Assembly (NCBI GenBank): GCA_030424595.1
Contig: JAUHWG010000003.1
Coordinates: 186,001-250,000 of the forward strand
Direction of reading: 5' to 3'
DNA from: Polyangia bacterium
GTDB lineage: Bacteria > Myxococcota_A > Polyangia > Nannocystales > Nannocystaceae
Length of the DNA stretch: 64,000 bases
A program made the translations under genes and the position numbers. The number at the start of each line of letters is the position of its first letter. Position 1 is the stretch's first letter. Below, one piece after another: positions 31,379-39,500 of this stretch. Below the pieces are notes generated by a model. It saw nothing but the letters and a program-made list of their open reading frames with translations, made no database searches and was not told where the DNA came from.

Positions 31379-33473
31379 AACGGCCTCCGATGGTGTGAGC
31401 GACCACGCTCGGCGAGCGGGGCGTGCACATGGGATGTCGCATCACAGGTGGGCTGGAGCTCTGTTCTTGGAGCTTGCGAATGGTCTCCGCGAGGTTGCCC
31501 CTGTCGTCCGTGAGACTCATGGCACGGGCCGCGAGATTGACGAGGTCATCGAGCTCCATCGGCCGGAGGTTGAACCTCTCGGGGTGTGCGTGGACGTAGG
31601 CGTTCGCCTCGTCGGTCAATACGATCTGGTCGAGTCGTGGGGGATCCGGCTCGTCGTGAGGGGCCGGGTTCTCGTCGAGGTGATCGGGCCGGGCCGTCGA
31701 CCAGGTGGGGGCCGAGAGGTCGGGCTGCTTTGGTTGCTCTGGACCGACGGGCTGATCGTGTAGCGCAAGTCCTTCCTTGGGCTGTTCGGCCATCTCCAGT
31801 GATTCGGGCTCGGGCTCGGTCATCTCCGGCGACTCGGGCTCGGGCTCGGTCATCTCTGGCGACTCGGGCTCGGGCTTGGGATCGTGCTCGTGCTCAGATC
31901 CTTGGGTCGGCTCCAGCGATAGGGGCTGGTCGAGCTCCTCGGCCTGACTTGACTGGTCGGACTGGTCGGACTGGTCGGGCTGAGGTGACGGCTCGGAGTG
32001 GCGAGATTGCTCGGCCTGCGCGGGATGGTTGTGGATAGCCCCCGTGGGCTGGTGATGGATGTCTAGCCTGGGACGGGGCTGCTCTGGCTGTAGTGACTGT
32101 CCGGGCAGCCTGGACAGGTCGGGCAGGTCGGACAGGTCGGGCTGTGCAGTCCGAGTCTCCTCGAAGAGCAGGAGTTGGTTGCACTGCGCTGTCTGCGAGT
32201 GGTCGGCCGCGGCGGGCTCGTCGTCTTTGATGAGCTCGGCGACTGCGGTGCGTAGTTCGTCCATCTCCTGCTCAGCAGTCGACATCTGCGCGTCGATGGC
32301 CGTCTTCCAGCTCTCCACGGAGGACCGAATGTCTGCGCAGACCCCTTCGACGATGCGGACAGCTCGCATGTCCACCAGCGGTGGGCTGGTCGAGGGTTCG
32401 TTGGTGGCGGTCCGAGGCTGGGTGTGTTCGGAAGGGATTTTGGGTGCAGATGCGGGCGTGGGCGCGGATGTCGATGTCGACGCCGAATCCGGAGTTGGGG
32501 TTGACCCTGTCGGCGACGGTGGTGGACCCGCCTGCTCGCTGTCCTCCTGGACCTGTGCGGCCGACCGTGGGCTGGGGCGGGGCGGCGCTCGGTGGCGGTC
32601 CGGCACGCTCCGAGCGTCGGCTGGGGGTCCAGGTAGGCCTAGCTTGATGGACAGCGCCTCCCATCGCGTCATGCCCGATGCTGGTGGCCGGGGTGATTGC
32701 CAGCCGGTGGCCGAGCGCGAAGCGCTAGCGAAGGAGTGTGGTCTGTAGGCCTGAGCACCGACGGGGTGTCCGGGTTGAGCGGCGGAGTGACGCGGGGGCG
32801 CCGACATAGGCGGCGAACCCCCTGGGGCGTAGGCGGGTGAGCGTCCGGTTGTCCAAGGGCCGGGTGAGGGCATCGCCGATGCGGACGCCGGAGGTATGTG
32901 CTCGCGCGGCGCCGGGGGGTGCTGCGCTTGGGGCGGGAGCCACGAGCCCGAGGGAGGCTGCGGCTGCGGCTGCATTTGCGGTAGCAGTTGCGGCTGTGAC
33001 TGCGGTTGCCCCGGCTGATGACCCGCGGGTGCGTTGGGAGGCGTGGCTGTGGCTGACGGCGGCGATGCGCTGGTCGGGCCCGTCGCCGCGGATGCGCTCT
33101 CAGTCCCTCCTTCACCCGCCTTCTGCGGACCGTTGACGCCGCTCTGCAACAACGCCATGAGCACGCCCGCGAGATCCGGCGAGTTCATCAGCATCGCTGT
33201 TATCTGCTCGATCTCGGCGCCCTTGGGGTCGCCTTCGCTCATGCCGACGATCTTCGAGAGAGCCTCCTCGAGGGTCGGGATTGAGGCGCCCGCCTGGGCA
33301 ATGACCGCTTCGAGCGGTGTCTTGGGACCTCCGTTTGCGGCGAAGGCCAAGCGTTCATCTCGACACTTTCGGGCCTCGAGGACGACCCGCGCGACCAGGC
33401 TCATCACCGAGAGCGTGTTGGTGAAGATTGGGCTCATCGTCGGTTGAATCTCGACTCCATCGAAGATCTTCAT
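31371..33473 (-). CDS. Large Pro/Gln/Glu-rich low-complexity protein
   Basis: Protein of 700 residues, not recognised. Residues 1-115 look folded and helical (SVMSLVARVVLEARKCRDER, then ALSKIVGMSEGDPKGAEIEQ). Residues ~120-350 are Pro/Ser/Gln/Ala-rich. A helical part near 370-420 follows, then acidic repeats of EPEPESPEMT, DQSDQS and DLSDLPDL. A small C-terminal helical domain holds AYVHAHPERFNLRPMELDDL. ATG at 33473 has GGAGGTGTG upstream. Such an extended, highly charged protein could be a scaffold, ruler or linker. The TADEAN-AYVHAH end resembles nothing I can name. Confidence 0.65.
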   Translation of the reverse strand: MKIFDGVEIQPTMSPIFTNTLSVMSLVARVVLEARKCRDERLAFAANGGPKTPLEAVIAQAGASIPTLEEALSKIVGMSEGDPKGAEIEQITAMLMNSPDLAGVLMALLQSGVNGPQKAGEGGTESASAATGPTSASPPSATATPPNAPAGHQPGQPQSQPQLLPQMQPQPQPPSGSWLPPQAQHPPAPREHIPPASASAMPSPGPWTTGRSPAYAPGGSPPMSAPPRHSAAQPGHPVGAQAYRPHSFASASRSATGWQSPRPPASGMTRWEALSIKLGLPGPPADARSVPDRHRAPPRPSPRSAAQVQEDSEQAGPPPSPTGSTPTPDSASTSTSAPTPASAPKIPSEHTQPRTATNEPSTSPPLVDMRAVRIVEGVCADIRSSVESWKTAIDAQMSTAEQEMDELRTAVAELIKDDEPAAADHSQTAQCNQLLLFEETRTAQPDLSDLPDLSRLPGQSLQPEQPRPRLDIHHQPTGAIHNHPAQAEQSRHSEPSPQPDQSDQSDQSSQAEELDQPLSLEPTQGSEHEHDPKPEPESPEMTEPEPESPEMTEPEPESLEMAEQPKEGLALHDQPVGPEQPKQPDLSAPTWSTARPDHLDENPAPHDEPDPPRLDQIVLTDEANAYVHAHPERFNLRPMELDDLVNLAARAMSLTDDRGNLAETIRKLQEQSSSPPVMRHPMCTPRSPSVVAHTIGGRYE
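31801..31880. repeat. 30-bp tandem repeat in the low-complexity gene
   Basis: About 2.6 units of 30 bp encoding the decapeptide EPEPESPEMT. Further 9-bp repeats lie near 31950-31980 and 32108-32140. Confidence 0.7.
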
Positions 33474-33476
33474 CGT

Positions 33477-34220
33477 TCACACCTCCTCTGTCGGATCGTC
33501 TTGCGACCCTGCGAGCGACCTTTCGCTCTGTTGGTTTTGGAGCGTGGTCATCGGCGAGACTCGCTCCGAGTTCTCCATCGCGCTGGCCCGAGAACGTGGG
33601 CCGAGGGCGCTCGCTGCCTGGCTGTAGCGATCGAAGCGGGCCCGCTCTTCTTGAGTGCGACGCTTCGTCCGGAGGATGAGCGCGACGCTCCCCAGGATCA
33701 CGACGCCGCCTGCGACCCAAGGCCCCCATCGGCGCAGCGCTGACGGCCGGGCGAGGCCGCTGTCGCGCAGGTGTTGCCTCGCGAGCGGCTCAACAGCGAT
33801 CACTTCTTCAGACCAGGTCGCGAGCCACTGCACCCATTGTTCGTCATCGTTCGCCGCGACGGGATCGAGCGGCTCGACAGAGTGAAGGCTCGGGACGGGG
33901 TACACGCTCTCGATGAGCTCGACGACCGCTGCGCCGTGTCGGCCTAGCAGGTGCTCGCCGCTGTCGCCCCAGCTCGGAGCGGCTGCGAGGAAGCGGACGA
34001 TCGCGGGAGCTGGCGCGTAGGTGAAGAGTTGGGTCATCAGGGAGCGGACTTCGCCGCGCAGTGCCCTCGCGGCGGCTTTCTGGGGCGCGGTGAGGTGCTC
34101 AGTGGCTGCGACTGCGGCCGCAAATCGTTCGCGCAAGGAAGCCCAGATCCGCCGGAGAAGATGGCGAAAGCTCAGCGTCTCAGGGGCGCCCTCAAAGTCG
34201 TCTGGCGCAGGGGCGATCAT
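33477..34220 (-). CDS. Single-span membrane protein of unknown function
   Basis: Unrecognised protein of 247 residues. Residues 15-160 are helical and Ala/Leu-rich with a Trp/Glu patch (DDEQWVQWLATWSEEV). One membrane helix spans about 165-184 (WGPWVAGGVVILGSVALIL), bracketed by Arg and followed by TKRR, then a hydrophilic tail of ~60 residues rich in Ser, Gln and Glu. No signal peptide. ATG overlaps the stop of the preceding gene by 4 bp. Its membrane helix is similar to that of the 30743-31378 protein. Confidence 0.65.
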   Translation of the reverse strand: MIAPAPDDFEGAPETLSFRHLLRRIWASLRERFAAAVAATEHLTAPQKAAARALRGEVRSLMTQLFTYAPAPAIVRFLAAAPSWGDSGEHLLGRHGAAVVELIESVYPVPSLHSVEPLDPVAANDDEQWVQWLATWSEEVIAVEPLARQHLRDSGLARPSALRRWGPWVAGGVVILGSVALILRTKRRTQEERARFDRYSQAASALGPRSRASAMENSERVSPMTTLQNQQSERSLAGSQDDPTEEV

Positions 34221-34507
34221 GTGGGCGCTCCCGTCTTGACCAGGCGCATCGCGACGACGTTGTCCTTGGCGACGAGGCAGTAGGTGCCCGGGGTCGTGAG
34301 CCAGACCGGGGCCCCGCGTTGCGGTCGGAGATAGAACCCGGCGAGGGTGTTGGTGCGGGCGCGGGAGATCGTGGCGGATCCCTTGGCGACGACGAGCATC
34401 GCCATCGAGCCCTCCTCCACGATCTCGACGTGGGTCTCACCGCGCATGAGGATGAGGGCGTCGAGGTTGTGGTGACGGCCGGTGAGGAAGGAGAGGGGGG
34501 AGAACAT
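34217..34507 (-). CDS. Small beta-rich protein of unknown function
   Basis: Unrecognised protein of 96 residues made of alternating short beta strands (THVEIVEEGSMAMLVVAKGS, AGFYLRPQ, GAPVWLTTPGTYCLVAKDN) without a membrane segment. It could be a small beta-barrel or a minor structural subunit. ATG at 34507 is placed directly after the stop of the preceding gene; a GTG at 34522 is an alternative start. The stop overlaps the next start by 4 bp. Confidence 0.6.
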   Translation of the reverse strand: MFSPLSFLTGRHHNLDALILMRGETHVEIVEEGSMAMLVVAKGSATISRARTNTLAGFYLRPQRGAPVWLTTPGTYCLVAKDNVVAMRLVKTGAPT

Positions 34508-34509
34508 GC

Positions 34510-34836
34510 CTACAATGACCACCTCTCGCGGTTGCCGAACCAGTAGCCGAGGGCGAACCCGGCGACGCCGCAGACGATCCCAGTGGTGACGATGGCCCGC
34601 GAGACCTCGCGCTCGGGCCAGAGCTCACCGGTGAGGAGCTCGGCGCGGGGAATCGTGGTTGTCGTCTCTTGGTCGGTGTCGGTGTCGGTGTCGGCGTTGG
34701 GGTTGGCGTTCGTGTTGGCGCGTGGGTCGGCGCTCGGTGGCTCGGGGTTCGATCGTGGTTGCGGCGCGAGGTCGCCGACGGGGTCAGCGACCTCGATGAC
34801 GTCCGCGTCGAGCACAACTGTGATGCCGGTCGTCAT
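34510..34836 (-). CDS. Small protein with disordered stalk and C-terminal membrane helix
   Basis: Unrecognised protein of 108 residues. A short N-terminal beta segment (MTTGITVVLDADVIEVADP) is followed by a low-complexity Pro/Asn/Asp/Thr stalk (residues 25-62) and one membrane helix at about 81-100 (IVTTGIVCGVAGFALGYWF) ending in GNRERWSL. ATG at 34836 has GGAGG six bases upstream and overlaps the stop of the SDH_sah-like gene (ATGA). The frame continues upstream as antisense-like sequence but the ribosome-binding site decides the start. Confidence 0.6.
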   Translation of the reverse strand: MTTGITVVLDADVIEVADPVGDLAPQPRSNPEPPSADPRANTNANPNADTDTDTDQETTTTIPRAELLTGELWPEREVSRAIVTTGIVCGVAGFALGYWFGNRERWSL

Positions 34837-35507
34837 CGCCACCTCCTCCGGACAGAGTCGACGAGATCGGCCCAGACCCGTGGTGCGGTCTCGACTGGGA
34901 GCCCCAGCGCTTCGACCTCGCCTCTGCGGATCGGCCAGGCGTGCGGAGCCTGTTCGCCTAGAAAAAGCTCCAGGAGTGCGTCTAGGCGGCGCTGGGGGAT
35001 ACCTGGCCAGGCGTTGACGAGCGTGTCGCGAAGGAACAGGTTGACCGCGAGCTCGTACTCCTTGGCGAGCGCGTGGGTCGGCTCGGACGGGGGAAGGTGG
35101 CGGACCCGTTCGCCGCGGATGATCGGGTCGACGGCCGACAGCACCGCGTGCTTCCCCATGTAGAGCTCGCGCGCGTTGAGGGCGATCAGCGTGCCGCCGG
35201 ACATCGCCATGTAGGGGACGACGGCGCGTGACCTGGAAAATGTGCGGAGCGCGTTGGCGATGAGGACACAGGCGACGACGCAACCGCCGGCGGTGTGGAT
35301 CACGAGGGTCACCTCCTCGCCGGGGATCCGCTCCATCGCGGCGATCACGTCCTGGGCGACGTCCATGTCGATAACAGGCGTGACGATCGGGATCACGCTC
35401 GGAGGGAGACCCGCCTGCACGGGTCGCCGCTGCCTCCATAGATAGCCCGCGCCGGCGAGGGCCGAGCCTGCGACGAGCGCGGTCATGATGGCGCCACCGC
35501 GGTTCAT
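34833..35507 (-). CDS. SDH_sah-family ClpP-fold serine peptidase-like membrane protein
   Basis: Protein of 224 residues with an N-terminal membrane helix (ALVAGSALAGAGYLW) and a ClpP/crotonase-fold domain. VTLVIHTAGGCVVACVLIAN and VPYMAMSGGTLIAL, with the nucleophile Ser near residue 102 in MSGG, then MGKHAVLSAVDPII, match the SDH_sah family (Pfam 01972), related to SppA/NfeD signal-peptide peptidases. It would cut membrane-associated peptides. ATG at 35507 has AAGGGAG upstream. Within the element it could process structural or membrane proteins. The partner Lys/His cannot be assigned by eye. Confidence 0.8.
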   Translation of the reverse strand: MNRGGAIMTALVAGSALAGAGYLWRQRRPVQAGLPPSVIPIVTPVIDMDVAQDVIAAMERIPGEEVTLVIHTAGGCVVACVLIANALRTFSRSRAVVPYMAMSGGTLIALNARELYMGKHAVLSAVDPIIRGERVRHLPPSEPTHALAKEYELAVNLFLRDTLVNAWPGIPQRRLDALLELFLGEQAPHAWPIRRGEVEALGLPVETAPRVWADLVDSVRRRWR

Positions 35508-35572
35508 GAGCCGCTCCCTTGGATCTTGAAGTCGTCTGCTCTCATGGTCTCTACGTTTTCCAGGCCCACTCG

Positions 35573-36457
35573 TTAGGCTGCGCGGCGGCGCATGATGATG
35601 ACCACTCCGGCGGCTACACCGACTGCGGTCACCCCCGCGAGCGCGAGCCAGAGGCCGCGGCTTCCTGGTCGCTCAGAGGTCGATTTGCCCGCAGCTGTGG
35701 GCGCTTGGGCTGGGCAAATGTCTGCGGTGCAGTTCTTCTCCTCGCCGAGCGCTGTGATGATCGCGTCCTCGGTGTTCGGTCCCCAGACGCCATCTGCGTC
35801 GACATTGAGGGCTGCTTGCGCGGCTCGCAGCGCGGCCTTGGATGCCTCTCCCCAGGGCGCAGTCACGTCGCCCGTGTAGTGCCCGAGCGCTTTGAGAGCC
35901 TCGTGACGGTGGACCGTGCGGACGAGGGAGAGCCGGTCGCCGACCATGCGCTCGACGTAGTGGGTCGGGTTCAGCAGGCCGTCGGGCGGTGGCTGTCCTT
36001 TCCACCATACCGAGTTCGCGCGGCGACTCTCTGCCCGGTAGGTCTCCAGGTGGATCATGCCGTAGGAGCCGAGGACGCGGCCGAGGCGGTCTCCCTTGCG
36101 CACCGGCATATTCGCGGTGACGCCGAACTCCTTCGACGATCCCTTGATCACGCCGCCGAGGACGACGAAGAGCCCGGACTCTGTGCGCAGGAAGATCGCC
36201 TTCGCGTCGCCGCTCCAGCCTCGATCGACCGCGAGGACGGTCGCATCTTCGGGGGCGACGACGATCGCCTTGCCCGGGACGCCGGTCAGATCGATCCCCG
36301 CATGCCAGCGAGCGCACTCGCTGACGTCGCAGCCGAAGGGCCTGCCACCGCCGAGGCTCCACGTGGCGAACTTCGGCTTGGCGGACGGGATCGGCCACGC
36401 AGGCTTTGGGTCGCCTCCGGCCATCTCTAGTTGCTCCCACTCGGTTGTTCGCGCCAT
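35573..36457 (-). CDS. M23-like endopeptidase with peptidoglycan-binding domain and C-terminal anchor
   Basis: Protein of 294 residues. Residues 20-165 form an M23 (LytM-like) domain: zinc ligands His52 and Asp56 in RWHAGIDLTG and His136 in GMIHLETY. The first His of the usual HxH pair, a catalytic base, is Met here, a variation seen in some myxobacterial M23 proteins but perhaps lowering activity. Residues ~187-232 are a PG_binding_1 domain (ALRAAQAALNVDADGVWGPN). Residues ~259-281 are a membrane helix ending in MRRRAA. No signal peptide. ATG has GGAGG upstream. The architecture suits a wall-opening protein displayed on a membrane or virion. Confidence 0.8.
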   Translation of the reverse strand: MARTTEWEQLEMAGGDPKPAWPIPSAKPKFATWSLGGGRPFGCDVSECARWHAGIDLTGVPGKAIVVAPEDATVLAVDRGWSGDAKAIFLRTESGLFVVLGGVIKGSSKEFGVTANMPVRKGDRLGRVLGSYGMIHLETYRAESRRANSVWWKGQPPPDGLLNPTHYVERMVGDRLSLVRTVHRHEALKALGHYTGDVTAPWGEASKAALRAAQAALNVDADGVWGPNTEDAIITALGEEKNCTADICPAQAPTAAGKSTSERPGSRGLWLALAGVTAVGVAAGVVIIMRRRAA

Positions 36458-36475
36458 TGCTACGCCTCCATCACT

Positions 36476-36526
36476 TCAGTTCAAGAACTCCGAGAACTCC
36501 GAGAACTCGAAGTACTCGAACTCCAT
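36476..36526 (-). CDS. Candidate micro-ORF MEFEYFEFSEFSEFLN
   Basis: Sixteen codons, ATG to TGA, composed only of Glu, Phe, Tyr, Ser, Leu and Asn, in the 94-bp gap between the methylase-helicase gene and the M23-like gene. Acidic and aromatic residues nearly alternate, because the DNA is a 9-bp repeat. There is no clear ribosome-binding site, and it ends 19 bp before the M23-like ATG. It may be a leader peptide, an amphipathic beta-strand peptide, or chance. Confidence 0.25.
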   Translation of the reverse strand: MEFEYFEFSEFSEFLN

Positions 36527-36551
36527 TCGCGGCCGGCTTGGCTCACCACAC

Positions 36552-39500
36552 TCACTCGGCCGCCTCCTCGGCGTCCGCTGGGGCCTCATGGGCAGCCTTC
36601 GCGCCGTCCTCCGCCGCATCGCCGCGGATGTCGGAGCTCTCTTCAGCCTCCACAAGCCCCGCCGCAGTGTCTTCGCGATCGACAATGTCCTCGCCGACTC
36701 TTTCGAGGGCCTCGCGGTCGGTCTCGCGGATCACCATCGGCGCGCCCAGGAATTCGAGCTGACCGATCCCACAGGCCTCCGCGATCGTCACGGCGCTCTT
36801 GGTCACGTGATCGACCATCTGCACGAGCGCCTCCAACACGCCCGCCGGTCGCCCCATGTGGATCCGGTTGGCGGCGCGCCGGTAGTACTTCTCTGCGGTG
36901 CGAAGCGCCTTGATCGCCCGCTTTCGCTGTCCTCCGAGGCACCTCGGGCTCTCGATCGCCTCCGCTGCGATCTCGAGGAGCTGGTGGGCTTCGCCGAGAT
37001 ACGCCGGGACGAGCTCCAAGGAGCGGATGAGCTTGCTGTAGTGCTGCCAGACCTCTTCGATGTCGGAGGCGTCGCTGGGATCGATGTCCCAGATCATGTC
37101 GCGTTTGCGCAGCTCTCCCTCCTCAACCGTGAAGGGCGCGCCGAGGGCCTCCGGTCGAGTCACGTAGACGCGACGGGTCGGTGATCCGGGCTGACGCGCG
37201 AGCACGTAGGTCCGGCCTTCATCCTCAAGGAGCATGTCTTCGCGGATGTCTGGGACCCCGCTGGAGCTCAACGCTTTGCGTGAGTACCAGCGGCCGTCGA
37301 GCGCCTCATCGATCTCCTTGCGCAGCTCGGTCCCGAGGTCTTCGAAGGATTGCGTCGGCGCGTCGAGGTATCCGTCGACTAGGTCGCCGGCCTTGTCGTA
37401 GTCGTTCTCGATGAACCAGACAGCGACCTCGCGCGGGCTCATGGCGTGGGCCTCGCGAGCCTCACGGAGCTTGCGTTGGAGGCGCGAGAGGGCGGTCTCC
37501 TCGTCGATCTCCGGCGCGCGGGCGAGGAGGTCGCGCGGCACCTTGCGCCCCCACCAGAGGTCGCCGACGTCACGGAGCGAGGTCCACGGCTCGCCGGAGG
37601 ACGGCGCGAGCTTGAGATAGGTCTGCCAGCCCTCACCGGTCGGCGGGAGCAGGGCGCCGTCGCGGAGGGCAGGGCCGCCCTTGAGCTGGAGCTCGCCGTC
37701 GACGACGAGCGGCAGGCGCTCGGTGTCGCCGGCCTTGCGGGCGAGCTGCTCGGCGATCGACGCTCCTCGACGCGCCCACCAGCGCTCGACGAACGCCTCG
37801 CTCGCGCCCTCCCATCGCAGGTGTTCCCAGGCGCTGAGTCTGGCGATCGCGCGGCTCAGCGCCTGGTCGGTCTCGGCGTCATCGTCGGCCGGCCAACGCT
37901 CGCGGCCTTGCAGGTCCTCCGGACGTATCGCCAGCTCTTGGATCACGTCTTGGCCGACGAGCGTCCAATGAGCATCTCCGGCTCGCCGCAGGCCGATCGT
38001 CGTCCCCGAGGCGTTGTCGCGCAGGCGCCCGAATTCGTAGGCCACGACCTCCCCGTCCGTGCGCTCTTGGATGATCTGCATGCCCTCGAAGACAGGCGCG
38101 CTGCCGTCTGCGGGGACGATGCCGTCGACCTCGCGAAACGCGTACATCATCGTCGTCCAGGGCCAGGCGTCGCCGGCTCCGCGGGCGAGCGAGGTGAGGC
38201 GCTCCTCGGCCTCGGCCCGCAGCGCCGTCGCCCGCTCGGGCTGGGTCGCCTCGAGTCGGCGGGCGCTGCGGAAGCGGCTGAGGGCTTGGCGCATCAGCAT
38301 CGCCGCGTTGGCGGCGAGCTTGGCCCGCTCCTCCTCGCGCCGCTGCGCCTTGCGCTTGGCGAGCAGCTCCTTCACGCCGGACTTGTCGCGGGCGATGTAC
38401 TCGAGCAGCTCTTCCGGCGAAAAATCCTGCTGGGCGGCGGGGTTGTTGGTGTCGCGATCCTGGCTCTCGAGGAGGTCCGCGAGCCATCCGCGCTTTCCGT
38501 GGATCACCGAGAAGCGGTAGCCGTCCATCGAGCCCTGGGCGATGTAGTAGAGGATCTCGATCACGCCGAGGGTGTTGCCCTGGCGATAGGCGCGGCCGTT
38601 TCGCTGTTCGAGGTCGGCGGGCGTCCAGGGGAGGTCGACGTGGTGAATCGCGCAGGTGCGCACCTGGAGGTCGACGCCCTCGTAGGCGACGCTGTTGGCG
38701 ATGATGACGTCGTAGATCGCCTCGGTGCCGGCCTCGGGGTCGCCGTTGAAGCCGTCCGCGATCCGAATCCGCGAGTTCGTGTCGGTCGCCGCGGCGTTCA
38801 TCACCGCGATCCGCTCACGGGGGATCCCGTTGGCGACCAGGATCTCGCGGATCCAGTGGTGGCACGCGACGGGCTCGCAGAAGACGATATGGCCACACCC
38901 CGGCTGGGCTGCGATCCGCTCGGCGACCGCTTGAAACTTGGGCGAGTCGTACTCGGGCTTTGGGAGATCGCGGAGGATCGTCGCCTTGGTCTTGTCGTCG
39001 CTCACGTCGATGACGTCCCAACCGCGCTCGATCCAGCGGGGGAGGGCGCTCGCGGTGACCTTGCGGGTCGCTCGGCCGCCCTCCAACGCAGTGCTCCAGT
39101 CGTATCCCTCGTCGAGCTGGGAGTGGAGGGCGATGAGCGACATCCGCACCATGTCCCCCAAGACCGCGGCCTGATCGGCGCCCTTGCCTTCGAGGAGCGC
39201 TTTGAGGCGGTCCGTCATCTTCTGGACGAGCTCGTCGTACTTTTCTTCCTGGGCGTCGTCCATCTGCACGTCGACCCGCTGGACCCGCGGCTTGGGCAGC
39301 TTGATCCCGACCTCCTCGGCGGTCCGGAACTCGGCGTAGCGATCGAGGATCGCCCGGAGCTCGTCGAGGCGCCGGAAGCCGACGACCGCCGACTTGCGGA
39401 CGATGTCGAAGTTCGAGTCGAGCACGTCGCGACCCTCGATCTTGAGGTAGCGGTCGACGAAGTCCTCGGGGTCGTAGATCCCGACCTTGGAAAAGGCGTC

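Noticed and set aside
31801..32140. Short direct repeats considered as a CRISPR-like array.
   Set aside because: They are contiguous in-frame coding repeats without spacers.
31586..33136. Plus-strand frames over the low-complexity gene rich in Arg, Ser and Gly.
   Set aside because: They reflect the repeats of the opposite strand and have no ribosome-binding sites; the minus-strand gene has a good one and fits the series.
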